A DNA stretch of 64,000 bases from Pseudoxanthomonas wuyuanensis (GCF_900215535.1 NZ_OCND01000009.1:1-64000); one strand, 5' to 3'. Positions 1 to 9,065 are shown, counted from the stretch's first letter. Made by a program: numbers and translations. Notes: a model not told the origin generated them from the sequence alone.

Positions 1-188
1 CGCCTGGGTTCTGGGAACTGCAGTCCGGAGCACTTCACGCCAGCAGTCGATGCAGATCGCAACCGCTGCCTGAAATCGATACTTCAGGGACGACTATCTG
101 GACGCGCGCCGGGTTAGCGTGTCAGATGTATATATCTAAATCAAAATTCTCTAGAGTCGGCACAACTCCAGCCAATCACAAGGGAATA
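1..188. other. Intergenic left edge, no gene seen
   Basis: No coding frame with recognisable protein features was found in this edge segment. It is less GC-rich than the rest, with an AT-rich patch near 125-155. It lies downstream of the leftward ETF:quinone oxidoreductase gene and could hold its terminator, but I see no clear hairpin with a T-run. Confidence 0.5.
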
Positions 189-1829
189 TTATAGATTCTG
201 ATAATTCGGCCCCGAACCACCCTCTGGGGTCACCCAGGTGATGATTTCGTAGGGGTCCTTGATGTCGCAGGTCTTGCAGTGGACGCAGTTGGCGGCGTTT
301 ATCTGCAGGCGTTTGTGGCGGCTGCCATCGGCGGCGGTGTCTTCGACGATTTCGTAGACGCCGGCGGGGCAGAAGCGGGTGCAGGGGTTGCCGTATTCCT
401 CGGTGCAGCGGGTGACGCAGATCGAGGTGTCGGCGACCTTCAGGTGGACCGGCTGGTCCTCGTCGTGTTCGGTGGCAGCGTAGTAGACGCCCTGCAGGCG
501 ATCGCGCGGGGCCAGGCTGCGGTCGACATAGTCGCGCTTGGGGCGTTCGTGCTGGCCCAGCTTGTCCAGCGACGACCAGTCGGGGGTGACCTTCAGGGTC
601 CACGGCGACAAGCCGCCGGTGGCGGTTTCCCAGGCGCCGTTGAGCAGGCCGAACCACAGGCCTTTCTTGAACCCGGGCTTGATGTTGCGGACCTTTTTCA
701 GCTCGGCCATGGCGTCGGAAGCGCGCAGTTTGGCGTCGAAGCCGGCCGGCGCCAGCGCATTGGCGGCCAGATGATCGGCGGCCAGCATGCCGCTGCGGAT
801 GGCCTGGTGGGTGCCTTTGATCTTGGGCACGTTGAGCAGGCCGGCGGTGTCGCCGATCAGCAAGGCGCCGGGCATCTCGACTTTGGGCAGCGACTGCCAG
901 CCGCCGGTGACGATGGCGCGGGCGCCGGCGGAAAGGATGTTGCCGCCTTCCAGCAGCGGGGCGATCAGCGGATGGTTCTTCCATTGCTGGAAGGCTTCCC
1001 ACGGTTTGTAGTCCGGGTCCTGATAATCCAGGCCGCTGACATAGCCCAGCGCGATCTGGTTGTTGTCCAGGTGATACAGGAAGCTGCCGCCGTAGATCCT
1101 GTTGTCGGCTGGCCAGCCCAGCGTATGCACGATCTTGCCCGGCGATACGCGCCCTTCCGGCACCTGCCACAGTTCCTTGATGCCGATCGAATAGGCCTGC
1201 GGGTCGCTGTCCCTGTCCAGCTCGAAGCGCTTGACCAGCCGTTTGGTCAGGTGGCCGCGCGCGCCTTCGGCCAGCACGGTGACCTTGGCGCGGATGTCGA
1301 TGCCGGCGGTGTAGCCGGGCTTGTGCGAACCATCCTTGGCCACGCCCATGTCACCGATGCGCACGCCGATGACGGTGCCGTCATCGCTGTGCAGGGTTTC
1401 GGCGGCGGCGAAGCCGGGATAGATTTCGACGCCCAGCGCTTCGGCCTGCGGCGCCAGCCAGGCGCACATCGCCCCCAGGCTGACGATGAAGTTGCCGTGA
1501 TTGCGCATGCCGGGCGGCACGATGGGGAACTTGCGTCCGCCGGTCTTGTTGAAGAACCAGAATTCGTCTTCGCGGGCCGGCACGCAGATCGGCGGCGGCG
1601 CATCGCGCCAGCCCGGCAACAGCGCGTCCAGCGGGCCGGGTTCGATCACCGCACCGGACAGGATGTGCGCGCCGATGGTGCTGGCCTTTTCGATGACGCA
1701 GACCGAAATCTCCGGGTTGAGCTGTTTGAGCCGGATCGCGAATGCCAACCCGGCCGGACCGGCGCCGACGGTGACCACGTCGTACTCCATGACGTCCCGT
1801 TCGACAGGGGCTTGCGGGGCATCGGTCAT
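189..1829 (-). CDS. Electron transfer flavoprotein:ubiquinone oxidoreductase
   Basis: The 546-residue protein matches ETF:ubiquinone oxidoreductase, an inner-membrane-associated iron-sulfur flavoprotein. The family passes electrons from reduced ETF, fed by acyl-CoA and other dehydrogenases, to the quinone pool. The N-terminus carries a Rossmann FAD motif GAGPAGL at about residues 22-28. The C-terminus carries the 4Fe-4S ligands in CTEEYGNPCTRFCPAGV and CVHCKTC. The ATG at 1829 (MTDAPQ) puts the FAD motif at the usual distance from the start. ATGs at 1853 and 1865 are in frame and cannot be excluded. The length is normal and no ETF subunit genes are adjacent. It diverges from the AlkB-like gene across about 80 bp that must hold both promoters. 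Confidence 0.95.
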   Translation of the reverse strand: MTDAPQAPVERDVMEYDVVTVGAGPAGLAFAIRLKQLNPEISVCVIEKASTIGAHILSGAVIEPGPLDALLPGWRDAPPPICVPAREDEFWFFNKTGGRKFPIVPPGMRNHGNFIVSLGAMCAWLAPQAEALGVEIYPGFAAAETLHSDDGTVIGVRIGDMGVAKDGSHKPGYTAGIDIRAKVTVLAEGARGHLTKRLVKRFELDRDSDPQAYSIGIKELWQVPEGRVSPGKIVHTLGWPADNRIYGGSFLYHLDNNQIALGYVSGLDYQDPDYKPWEAFQQWKNHPLIAPLLEGGNILSAGARAIVTGGWQSLPKVEMPGALLIGDTAGLLNVPKIKGTHQAIRSGMLAADHLAANALAPAGFDAKLRASDAMAELKKVRNIKPGFKKGLWFGLLNGAWETATGGLSPWTLKVTPDWSSLDKLGQHERPKRDYVDRSLAPRDRLQGVYYAATEHDEDQPVHLKVADTSICVTRCTEEYGNPCTRFCPAGVYEIVEDTAADGSRHKRLQINAANCVHCKTCDIKDPYEIITWVTPEGGSGPNYQNL

Positions 1830-1911
1830 TGCGGGTTCCTTGGCTTGGCTCATGGCTGCGGACATTTTCGGCGTTTGCGTGATGCGGGGCAAATCCGCGA
1901 GCATGGCACCG

Positions 1912-2568
1912 ATGACCTTGTCGCCGCCCACCATACTGAATCGACCAGTCACGAACGGTGAGTCGCTGGCGCTACCCGGCGCAGACGTGCGATTGCGGCC
2001 GGGATGGCTGGACGCGAACAGCGCAGATGCCTTGCTGGGCGTGCTGTTGGACGGCTTGCCGTGGGAAGTGCATCGCATCCGCCTGTTCGGCCGCCAGGTC
2101 GATTCACCGCGACTGAGTTGCTGGATTGGCGATGCGGACGCTGTCTACCGGTATTCCGGAACCCGTTTCGAGCCGCATCCCTGGTCGGCAGCGCTGGCGG
2201 AATTGCGCGAGCGGCTGCAGGCCGAGACCGGAGCGCGTTTCAACAGCGTATTGGCCAACCGCTACCGCGACGGCCGCGATGCGATGGGTTGGCACAGCGA
2301 CGATGAACCCGAACTGGGACCGCAGCCGCTGATTGCATCGATTAGCCTGGGCGCCGAGCGGCGTTTCCTGCTCAAGCACCGGCGCGAAGCGGGATATCGC
2401 GCCGGATTGCCGCTACCTCATGGCAGTCTGTTGCTGATGGCCGGCGATACCCAGCGCAACTACCGGCATGCGCTGCCGCGGACAGCGAAACCGGTTGGCG
2501 AACGGATCAACCTGACATTTCGCTGGATTGCGCCAGGGCACCATAAAAGCGGCGCTCGAATGGCTTGA
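1912..2568 (+). CDS. AlkB-like 2-oxoglutarate/Fe(II) dioxygenase
   Basis: This protein of about 218 residues resembles the AlkB family, which removes alkyl adducts from DNA or RNA bases using 2-oxoglutarate, O2 and Fe(II). The iron-binding HxD triad start is visible in GWHSDDE. The distal His lies in NYRHALPR. The 2-oxoglutarate-binding arginine pair lies in the C-terminal RINLTFR. The conserved NRYRDGRDAMGWHSD stretch is typical of the short bacterial and ALKBH2/3-like members. An in-frame ATG at 1903 is an equally possible start. The gene stands alone, divergent from the ETF dehydrogenase and convergent with the lipid-transport operon. Substrate class (repair versus RNA) cannot be told from sequence. 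Confidence 0.85.
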   Translation: MTLSPPTILNRPVTNGESLALPGADVRLRPGWLDANSADALLGVLLDGLPWEVHRIRLFGRQVDSPRLSCWIGDADAVYRYSGTRFEPHPWSAALAELRERLQAETGARFNSVLANRYRDGRDAMGWHSDDEPELGPQPLIASISLGAERRFLLKHRREAGYRAGLPLPHGSLLLMAGDTQRNYRHALPRTAKPVGERINLTFRWIAPGHHKSGARMA

Positions 2569-2642
2569 GCGCCATTCTTTCCACTGCCTGGCAATGCGGA
2601 AGGGAAGATTGATTCGGTCGAGTTCGGCGCACCCGTTCCGAA

Positions 2643-3284
2643 TCAATGGCGCGGCGGTACCGCCGCTGGAACGGCCTGCGACTGCCCGTTGGACAGTACC
2701 CAGCCGGCGATTTCCCGGCTCAGGTTCGACAATGCGTCCTCGAACGCATTGACTACCTGCGCGGTGCCGGTGCCGGATGCGGTCTGGCGTTGCAGGAAGG
2801 TCCTCGCCACCACTACGCGCTGGTCGCGGTTGTGGACCAGCTTGGCGCTGACCTCGACCACTGCCGACGGTATGTTCTGGCCTGCGTAATCGGACTCGAA
2901 GCGGCGGATGTCCATCACCAGTTTGTAGTCGGCGCGGATGCCGGCATCCGCATCGGCGACCGCGCGGATGCGGCCGGAGTCCTCCAGCGTGCGCAACACC
3001 GCGTCCTGGACGATATCGGTGGCCGGTTGCGCCCAGGTCACGCCGCGATAGACCTGCATTTCGCCGGGCACAGGGCGGACGTTGATGCGCGGGCTGTCGA
3101 CCAGGCGCGCGGCGCTGGGCTTGGCGATTACCAGCGACCAGTCGACGCTGGGCCAGGCAGGGTCGGCTTCGACGCGTATTTCAGGCGAATAGATGGTGAC
3201 CGGATCGCGCTGGCCGCTGCCCAGGATCGAGCAGCCGGCAAGCGTCAGCAACGAAAGCAGCAGCAGGCATTTCAACGCATTCAT
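2643..3284 (-). CDS. PqiC-type auxiliary lipoprotein of MCE transporter
   Basis: The 213-residue product has a lipoprotein signal (MNALKC..., lipobox LAGC with Cys at about 18). It looks like the ABC-type transport auxiliary lipoprotein family (PqiC/YmbA-like). Members sit in the outer membrane and cooperate with MCE-domain proteins in trans-envelope lipid movement. The start ATG overlaps the stop of the MCE gene in an ATGA, so the two are translationally coupled. It is the last gene of the leftward operon EamA, permease, ATPase, MCE, lipoprotein. The C-terminus is rich in Pro and Ala and probably disordered. Confidence 0.8.
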   Translation of the reverse strand: MNALKCLLLLSLLTLAGCSILGSGQRDPVTIYSPEIRVEADPAWPSVDWSLVIAKPSAARLVDSPRINVRPVPGEMQVYRGVTWAQPATDIVQDAVLRTLEDSGRIRAVADADAGIRADYKLVMDIRRFESDYAGQNIPSAVVEVSAKLVHNRDQRVVVARTFLQRQTASGTGTAQVVNAFEDALSNLSREIAGWVLSNGQSQAVPAAVPPRH

Positions 3285-4207
3285 TTGGGTTCGAACTCCT
3301 TGGGTGCATCGCGGCCGAGCAGATAGCGCGCGGGATTGCCCTCCAACCGGTCGCTGACCCGGCGCAGGTCGCGGACCAGTCCGCGCAGCTCGGTCAGCGT
3401 GGGCGCCAGCTGGGCCAGGCCGTCGTTGGCGAAGCTGTTGATGGCCGCGCGGTTCTCGCCGAGGATGGCGTCGGCATTGTCGGCGGCCGAATCCAGCTTC
3501 GCCAGCGTAGCGTCGAGCTTGTTGAGGATGGCCGGCAGTTCGCGGACCAAGTTCTGATCCAGCCGCTCGATGGTGCCGTTGGTGGTGGTCAGCGTGCGGT
3601 CCAGGTTCTGCGCGGCGTCGCGTGCGCTGACCAGCAACGACTGCAGGCCTTCGTCGCGATTGGCCAGCGAAGCGCTGATGGTTTCCAGGTTTTCCAGCGT
3701 GCCGGCGATGCTGGCGACGTTCTTGTCGCTGAGCACCTGATCCAGCCGTTCGACGATGCGGTTGGCGGTATCGGTGATGTTCTGTAATGCCGAAGGCGCG
3801 GTCTGGATGATCGGCGCATCGCGCTTGTCCACCGAGGTCAGCGCCGGCGCCTGCGGGGTGCCGCCGCTGAGCTGGATGATGGTGGGGCCGGTCAGGCTGG
3901 TGATCGCCAGCTTGGCGCGGGTATCGGTCTTGACCGGCGTGCGCGATTCCAGCCGGAGACGGGCGATGACCTGGCGCGGATCGTTCGGCGCCAGCGTCAG
4001 CTTGGTGATCGAACCCACCGAAATGCCGTTGTACTGGACCGGGCTGCCGACCGACAAGCCGGTCACGGCCTCGCGGAAGACCACCTGGTACTCCTGCCAG
4101 GTGCGCTCGGACGAATACTTGGCTGCCCACAGGCCGAACATCAGCAGGGACGCGATGATGATGATGGTGAAAGCGCCGATGAGGACGTAATTGGCTTTGG
4201 TTTCCAT
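3281..4207 (-). CDS. MlaD-like MCE-domain protein
   Basis: This 308-residue protein has one N-terminal membrane anchor (about residues 7-29, rich in Ile and Leu) followed by a single MCE domain. The domain includes the typical GLSVGSPVQYNGISVGS segment at about residues 50-66. A long helical C-terminal tail of about 170 residues follows, rich in Asn, Asp and Leu. MCE proteins of this kind form periplasmic hexamers that carry phospholipids between the inner-membrane ABC complex and the outer membrane. It lies 3 bp after the ATPase gene and overlaps the following lipoprotein gene. It is longer than E. coli MlaD, as in the class that pairs with a PqiC-type lipoprotein. Confidence 0.88.
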   Translation of the reverse strand: METKANYVLIGAFTIIIIASLLMFGLWAAKYSSERTWQEYQVVFREAVTGLSVGSPVQYNGISVGSITKLTLAPNDPRQVIARLRLESRTPVKTDTRAKLAITSLTGPTIIQLSGGTPQAPALTSVDKRDAPIIQTAPSALQNITDTANRIVERLDQVLSDKNVASIAGTLENLETISASLANRDEGLQSLLVSARDAAQNLDRTLTTTNGTIERLDQNLVRELPAILNKLDATLAKLDSAADNADAILGENRAAINSFANDGLAQLAPTLTELRGLVRDLRRVSDRLEGNPARYLLGRDAPKEFEPK

Positions 4208-4210
4208 GGC

Positions 4211-5029
4211 TCAGACCGCCGTTTGTGGGGTGCGCTGCTGATAGCCCTGCCGGCCATCGCGCGCAGCGCGCGCGCGCGGACCGTGGAAGTATTCCTGCAC
4301 CCAAGGGTGATCGAACTGCTCGACCTCCTGCAACGGCGCAGTGGCGATCACCTTGCGGTCGGCCAGCACCGCCACGCGGTCGCAGATAGCGTACAAGGTG
4401 TCCAGGTCGTGGGTGATCAGAAAAACGGTCAGGCCCAGCGCTTCCTGCAAGGTCTTGATCAACCGGTCGAAGGCGGCTGCGCCTATCGGGTCCAGCCCGG
4501 CGGTGGGTTCGTCGAGGAACAGCAGCGGCGGATCCAGCGCCAGCGCCCGCGCCAGTCCCGCGCGTTTGCGCATGCCGCCGGACAACTGCGAAGGCAGCTT
4601 GTTGATGGCATCGGCCGGCAGGCCCGCCAGCTTGACCTTCAGCAGCGCCAGTTCGTAGCGCCAGCTGTCGGGGAGTTCGGGATGGTGCTCCTTCAGCGGT
4701 ACCTGCACGTTCTCGCCGACGGTCAGCGACGAGAACAGCGCGCCATCCTGGAACAGCACGCCGGTATTGCGTTCGATGTGCTGGCGCGCCCGGGCGCTGT
4801 CCGAGCGCGCGTCCATTCCCAGCACCGAAATCTGCCCGGCGTTGGGAATGCGCAGGCCCAGGATGGAACGCATCAGCACCGATTTGCCGGTACCCGAGCC
4901 CCCGACCACGCCGAGGATTTCGCCGCGCCGGACGTCCAGGTCCAGATCTTCGTGCACGGTCTGCTCACCGAAGCGATTGACCAGGCCGCGGATGGAGATG
5001 ACGGCGCCGTCGTCTGCTTCGGAAATCAT
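4211..5029 (-). CDS. MlaF-like ABC ATPase of lipid transporter
   Basis: This 272-residue ATP-binding subunit probably powers the adjacent MlaE-type permease. Walker A GGSGTGKS is at about residues 43-50, the signature is LSGGMRKR, Walker B is LLFLDEPTAGLDP, and the switch His is in ITHD. I chose ATG 5029 (MISEADD) because the open frame further upstream is low-complexity sequence from a hairpin-rich spacer. Unlike the rest of the operon, it is separated from the permease gene by 164 bp. Confidence 0.9.
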   Translation of the reverse strand: MISEADDGAVISIRGLVNRFGEQTVHEDLDLDVRRGEILGVVGGSGTGKSVLMRSILGLRIPNAGQISVLGMDARSDSARARQHIERNTGVLFQDGALFSSLTVGENVQVPLKEHHPELPDSWRYELALLKVKLAGLPADAINKLPSQLSGGMRKRAGLARALALDPPLLFLDEPTAGLDPIGAAAFDRLIKTLQEALGLTVFLITHDLDTLYAICDRVAVLADRKVIATAPLQEVEQFDHPWVQEYFHGPRARAARDGRQGYQQRTPQTAV

Positions 5030-5193
5030 TCGGGCGCCGCCTTGCCGCCGCGCCGGTGGCGGTGCGGGCAAACGGCCAAGCCGGCCGCTGTGCGGCCTGC
5101 CAATGGCGAAACGGGGCCAAGCGCCGGCGAAGCTTGCATTTCCGTTTCGCAGCCCGCGCAGCGGGCGAATTTGCTGTTCACCATTCCCTGCTC
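5030..5193. repeat. Hairpin-rich spacer inside the lipid-transport operon
   Basis: This 164-bp spacer separates two genes of an otherwise tightly packed operon. It is dense in short inverted repeats, including GCGAAACGG paired with CCGTTTCGC across about 30 bp and several GC-only hairpins. It looks like an inserted REP/BIME-type element that could uncouple or attenuate the distal genes. I found no second copy in the window. Confidence 0.4.
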
Positions 5194-6309
5194 CTACCAA
5201 TCCATATGCATGAACCACAGCGCGGCCAACGCGTCGATGACGATCACCAGCGAGATGGTCTGCACCACGCTGGAGGTGGTGCGTTCGCCCACCGATTGCG
5301 CGGTGCCTTGCACCTGCAGGCCTTCCAGGCAGCCGATCAGGCCAATCACCAGCGCAAAGATCGGCGCCTTGGACAGGCCGACCAGGAAATGCCGTATTTC
5401 GATGGTCTCGTGCATGCGCGAGATGTACATCTGCGGCGGTATGCCCAGATCGAAGGCGCCAACGGTGACGCCGCCGGCCAGGCCGGCCATCATCGCAATG
5501 AAGGTCAGCAGCGGCAGCATCAGCAGCAGGGCCAGCAGGCGCGGAATGACCAGCAGATCGATCGGGTCCAGGCCCAGCGTGCGGATCGCGTCGATCTCCT
5601 CGCGGCTTTTCATCGTGCCGATCTGCGCGGTGAAGGCGCTGGCGGTACGGCCGGCCAGCACGATGGCGGTCAGCAGCACGGCGAACTCGCGCAGGAACGC
5701 GATGCTGACCAGCTCCACCACGTAGATTTCGGCGCCGAAGTCGCGCAGGACCGTGGACCCCAGAAAGGCGATGACGGTGCCGACCAGGTAGGACAGCAGG
5801 ATCACCAGCGGCACCGCGTCCAGGCCCACCTGCTCCATGTGCGACACGGTGGCGGTCATGCGGAAGCGGCGCGGCTCGCGCACCATCCGCAGCAGCTTGA
5901 CGATGTTTTCGCCGGTGAAACTGAGCAGGGCGACGACCTCCTTGCCGTTTTCCTCCATTCGGAACCCCAGCCGCGCCAGCGCGGCCAGGAAACCGTAATC
6001 GCGCTTGCGCGGCGGACGGTCGTCGGCCACGTCCTCGATGGTGCAGACCAGGGCGCGGTGGTCCTGGCGGAAATCGATGTCGTCCAGCGACAAGCCGCGC
6101 CGGCTGGCAAAGCGCAACAACTGCAGCACCCCGGCCGAATCGATGCGGTCGATGCCGGTGGCGTCGATGACCCGGGCGCTATCGGGAATTTCGCGTAGAC
6201 GCTCGGCGACCTGCAGCGCGTCGTTGAGCGTCCACTGGCCCGCCAGCCGCACCCGTGTGGGGTCGGCCTGGTCGAGCTGGAATTGCGGGCGGAGGGCGTG
6301 ATCGGTCAT
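5194..6309 (-). CDS. MlaE-type permease with fused STAS domain
   Basis: The 371-residue protein begins with a STAS (MlaB-like) domain of about 95 residues. A MlaE/YrbE-type permease with about five membrane helices follows. In E. coli the STAS protein MlaB is separate; here the two are fused. The permease contains the typical segment AGRTASAFTAQIGTMK followed by EEIDAIRTLGLDP. It should form the inner-membrane channel of the phospholipid transporter with the downstream ATPase and MCE protein. The start ATG 6309 overlaps the EamA stop codon (ATGA). Confidence 0.9.
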   Translation of the reverse strand: MTDHALRPQFQLDQADPTRVRLAGQWTLNDALQVAERLREIPDSARVIDATGIDRIDSAGVLQLLRFASRRGLSLDDIDFRQDHRALVCTIEDVADDRPPRKRDYGFLAALARLGFRMEENGKEVVALLSFTGENIVKLLRMVREPRRFRMTATVSHMEQVGLDAVPLVILLSYLVGTVIAFLGSTVLRDFGAEIYVVELVSIAFLREFAVLLTAIVLAGRTASAFTAQIGTMKSREEIDAIRTLGLDPIDLLVIPRLLALLLMLPLLTFIAMMAGLAGGVTVGAFDLGIPPQMYISRMHETIEIRHFLVGLSKAPIFALVIGLIGCLEGLQVQGTAQSVGERTTSSVVQTISLVIVIDALAALWFMHMDW

Positions 6310-7202
6310 GGCGTCGCTCGACCAAGGAGCATACAGGCAATGCCGCTGAACGTGAGCAGCACACCGAAAAAGGCCCGCCGGCCCAGGGGCTCGCGCAGCC
6401 ACAGCGCAGCCAGGACGACCAGGAACACCGAAGCGCTTTCATTGAGGATGGCCGCGACCGAGGCAGAGGTGTACTTGTAGCCGCCCAGCCACAGCACCAT
6501 CGACAGGCCCTGGCCGACCAGCGCCGCGACGACCAGCCGTCCCCACGGCACCCGGTGGCGATCGAAGGCGACCCGGTGGCGCATTGCCGGCAACGCCGCC
6601 AGCAGCGCCAGGCCGCCCACCGCCCCGCCCAGGCGCAGCGCGGTAATCCACAGCAGCGGCTGGGTTTCCAGTATCCGCTTGACCATCACAATCGCCACCG
6701 CCATCAGGGCGATGGCCAGCATGCCGAACAGCACGCCGCGCAAGGTATGCGCCGGCTGGGTCTTCCATTCCCGGCGCGGCTTGCTGACCAGCAGCACGCC
6801 CATTCCGACCAGGCCGAATCCCAGCCACTGCTGCAGGCCCAGCCGTTCGTCCAGAAACAGAAAGCCCAGCACCAATACCAGCGGGCTGTAGAGATTGCCG
6901 ATGATGCCCATGCGGCCGGCACCCAGTTCGTTGAGCGCGCGGAAATACAGGGTATCGGCCACGGCGATGCCGATGACGCCGCTCAGCAGCACCCAGGCCA
7001 GCTCGCTGGCGCTCAGCTGCGGCCACGGACCGGCCGAAAACAACATCGCCAATGGCACCAGGACCAGCAGCACCAGGCCATTCTTGAGCAGGTTCAACGC
7101 CAACGGCGGAAGGGTGGCGCCAAGCTGGCGGGCCAGGATCATGCCCACCGCCCAGGTTGCCGCGCTGCCCAGCGCAAGCGCTTCGCCGATTCCTGCCGTC
7201 AT
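6306..7202 (-). CDS. EamA/DMT-family transporter
   Basis: The 298-residue protein is almost entirely hydrophobic, with about ten predicted membrane helices arranged as two EamA repeats. This is the layout of drug/metabolite transporters (RhaT/YdcZ-like exporters). Tandem ATGs lie at 7205 and 7202. The second leaves a better gap to the upstream GGGGAA. It overlaps the STAS-permease gene by 4 bp and so appears to be first in that operon. A functional tie to lipid transport is not obvious, and the substrate is unknown. Confidence 0.8.
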   Translation of the reverse strand: MTAGIGEALALGSAATWAVGMILARQLGATLPPLALNLLKNGLVLLVLVPLAMLFSAGPWPQLSASELAWVLLSGVIGIAVADTLYFRALNELGAGRMGIIGNLYSPLVLVLGFLFLDERLGLQQWLGFGLVGMGVLLVSKPRREWKTQPAHTLRGVLFGMLAIALMAVAIVMVKRILETQPLLWITALRLGGAVGGLALLAALPAMRHRVAFDRHRVPWGRLVVAALVGQGLSMVLWLGGYKYTSASVAAILNESASVFLVVLAALWLREPLGRRAFFGVLLTFSGIACMLLGRATP

Positions 7203-7279
7203 CATTTCCCCGCGCCGCATTCCCGACGGAGCATGGTAGCGAGTCGAACCGGACGCAGCGATCCGGGACCGACTCGGGC

Positions 7280-7285
7280 GATACT
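7280..7285 (+). promoter_or_regulatory. Putative -10 box of the ThrE-like gene (leaderless candidate)
   Basis: GATACT ends 6 bp before the ATG at 7292, which would place the transcript start at or next to the start codon. No Shine-Dalgarno sequence is visible. The -35 region is weak. Confidence 0.35.
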
Positions 7286-7291
7286 GTTGCG

Positions 7292-8536
7292 ATGACCGAC
7301 ACCGCCATCAATGCCACCTACGCCCAGCGCATCGCCTTTGTCTGCGAGATGGCCAGCCGCCTGCACACCTACGGCACCACCGCGCAGCGGCTGGAAGGGG
7401 CGCTGGTCGCGTTGGCGCAGCAGTTGGGGCTGGATTGCGAACCCTGGTCCAACCCCACCGGCGTGATCCTCAGCTTCAGCGACCCGACCCGGCCGCTGGG
7501 CGCCAGCGATACCACCCGGGTGATCCGGTTGGCGCCGGGCGAGAACGATCTGCACAAGCTCAGCGAGGCCGACCGCATTGCCGAGGCGGTGGCGGCGGGC
7601 CGGATGAGCATCGCGCAAGGGCACACCGCCCTACGCAGGCTGGATCGCGCGCCAAGCCGGCGCTGGCAGGCCATGCAGGTGTTCGCCTCGGGCCTGGCTT
7701 CGGCGGCGGTGGCGGGGCTGTGGCGGTTGCCGTGGCTGGACATCGCCACGGCGGGATTGATCGGCCTGCTGATTGGGCTGCTGGCGCTGCTGATCAACCG
7801 CAAGCCGAAGATGAAGGAAGCCAGCGATGCGATCTCCGCGTTCGTCGCCGGTTCGGTGGCGATCCTGGTGGCCAACTTCATTGCCCCGTTGAATCTCAAC
7901 ACCGTCATCATCGCTTCGCTGATCGTGTTGCTGCCGGGCATGACGCTGACCAACGCGGTCAACGAACTGACCAGCCAGCATCTGGTGTCGGGTACCGCGC
8001 GCTTCGCCGGTGCGATGGCGACCATCCTCAAACTGACCGTCGGCAGCCTGATCGCGGTGACGCTGGCGCAGTTGCTGGGGCTGTACCCGGAAGTGCGCGC
8101 GTTGCGGCCGCAGCCGGACTGGGTGGAGTGGGGCGCGCTGGTGCTGGCGGCCTATGCGTTTGCGGTGCTGTTTCGCGCGCATCGGCGCGATTATCCGTGG
8201 GTAATGGCGGCGGCCATCACCGGTTATCTGATTTCGCGTTTTGCCGGGCTGGCCTGGGGCAGCCCGGTCGGCATTTTCCTGTCGGCGCTGGTGCTGACCG
8301 CCTGCGGCAATGCGTTCGCGCGCTGGGCCAATCGGCCTGGTGCCTTGATCCGGGTTCCGGGCATCATCATGCTGGTGCCCGGCAGCGCCAGCCTGCGCGG
8401 ATTGATGACGCTGGTGCAGCAGCAGGATGTCGGCGTGGGGCAGTCGGCGTTGCTGGGTGTGACCAATATCGTCATGGCGCTGATTGCCGGCCTGCTGTTC
8501 GGCAATCTGCTGATATCGGCACGCAAGAATTTGTAA
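7292..8536 (+). CDS. ThrE-like threonine/serine exporter family protein
   Basis: This 414-residue membrane protein matches the fused ThrE architecture. An N-terminal half holds the conserved amphipathic region and first helix bundle (FVCEMASRLHTYGTTAQRLE near residues 13-32). A C-terminal half of about five helices follows. About ten membrane segments are visible in total. Characterised members export threonine and serine by proton antiport; here the substrate is inferred from family only. The ATG at 7292 has no Shine-Dalgarno sequence, so the mRNA may be leaderless. It is monocistronic, diverges from the EamA operon, and is followed at once by repeat DNA. Confidence 0.8.
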   Translation: MTDTAINATYAQRIAFVCEMASRLHTYGTTAQRLEGALVALAQQLGLDCEPWSNPTGVILSFSDPTRPLGASDTTRVIRLAPGENDLHKLSEADRIAEAVAAGRMSIAQGHTALRRLDRAPSRRWQAMQVFASGLASAAVAGLWRLPWLDIATAGLIGLLIGLLALLINRKPKMKEASDAISAFVAGSVAILVANFIAPLNLNTVIIASLIVLLPGMTLTNAVNELTSQHLVSGTARFAGAMATILKLTVGSLIAVTLAQLLGLYPEVRALRPQPDWVEWGALVLAAYAFAVLFRAHRRDYPWVMAAAITGYLISRFAGLAWGSPVGIFLSALVLTACGNAFARWANRPGALIRVPGIIMLVPGSASLRGLMTLVQQQDVGVGQSALLGVTNIVMALIAGLLFGNLLISARKNL

Positions 8537-8559
8537 GAAGTGGGATGCCGCAAAAAAGA

Positions 8560-8810
8560 TTCTTCTCCTGTTCCCGGGGATGTCGGCTTCGGCAGGCTCG
8601 GCTTCGGTAGGAGCCGCCGCCCGTCAGGCTGGGGGTGCTCCGCCCTCCTGACGACGTCGTGTCTTTACGTCGGGCCGCAGTCTCGTTCCGCTTCGCGGCC
8701 CGAACCGGCCCGGCGCAGCGCGCCGGGCGTTCGCCAAGGCGCGCGGCAGTGCCGCGCCAACCGCCTTGACTCACCCCTGGCCTGCTCTCCGCACCCCCAG
8801 CCCGCCGGCC
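8560..8810. repeat. Dispersed intergenic repeat, copy 1
   Basis: This segment begins 23 bp after the ThrE stop. It shares several blocks with 21474-21620: TTCTTCTCC, GGGGATGTCGGCTTCGGCAGG (first 20 bases conserved), a hairpin with CGTCAGG/CCTGACG arms around a GGGTGCTCCGCCCTC loop, CGTGTCTTTA, and a final CTCTCCGCACCC block. Copy 1 has about 90 bp extra in its middle. Both copies sit just after the stop codon of a rightward gene, in the same orientation. Confidence 0.75.
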
Positions 8811-8882
8811 GTCGTCTTTCGTGAGATGGCAGGTCGCGACTTCGGACGGCCTTTCTTCGAGCGCCGACCAGGTGTCCAGAAG

Positions 8883-9065
8883 CCGGTGGCCAGGGGCAGT
8901 GCGGGACCGTCCGCGGCATGGATGCCGCGGAAGAGCCTGCATGGGTGAGGCAAGCGTTTGCGAAGCACCGCTTCGCGCGCCGCCGAACGCCCGCCATCTG
9001 CGATGGCGGGCCGGGCCCGCGCAGCGGGCATTTACGGCGTGTCCGGCACTGCCCCTGGCTACCGG
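8883..9065. repeat. 183-bp element with 25-bp terminal inverted repeats
   Basis: The ends 8883-8907 and 9041-9065 are inverted copies of 25 bp with two mismatches, built on CCAGGGGCAGTGC. Inside are a near-perfect palindrome CCGCGGCATGGATGCCGCGG (8911-8930) and a hairpin with CCCGCCAT/ATGGCGGG arms (8990-9010). There is no coding capacity. The structure is that of a MITE or a REP-doublet. No flanking direct repeat is obvious. Confidence 0.6.

Noticed and set aside
279..1961. Long rightward open frame opposite the ETF:quinone oxidoreductase gene
   Set aside because: Open because of high third-position GC in the real gene; composition is Ala/Gly/Asp/Gln-rich with no recognisable domain, and the opposite strand encodes a clear enzyme.
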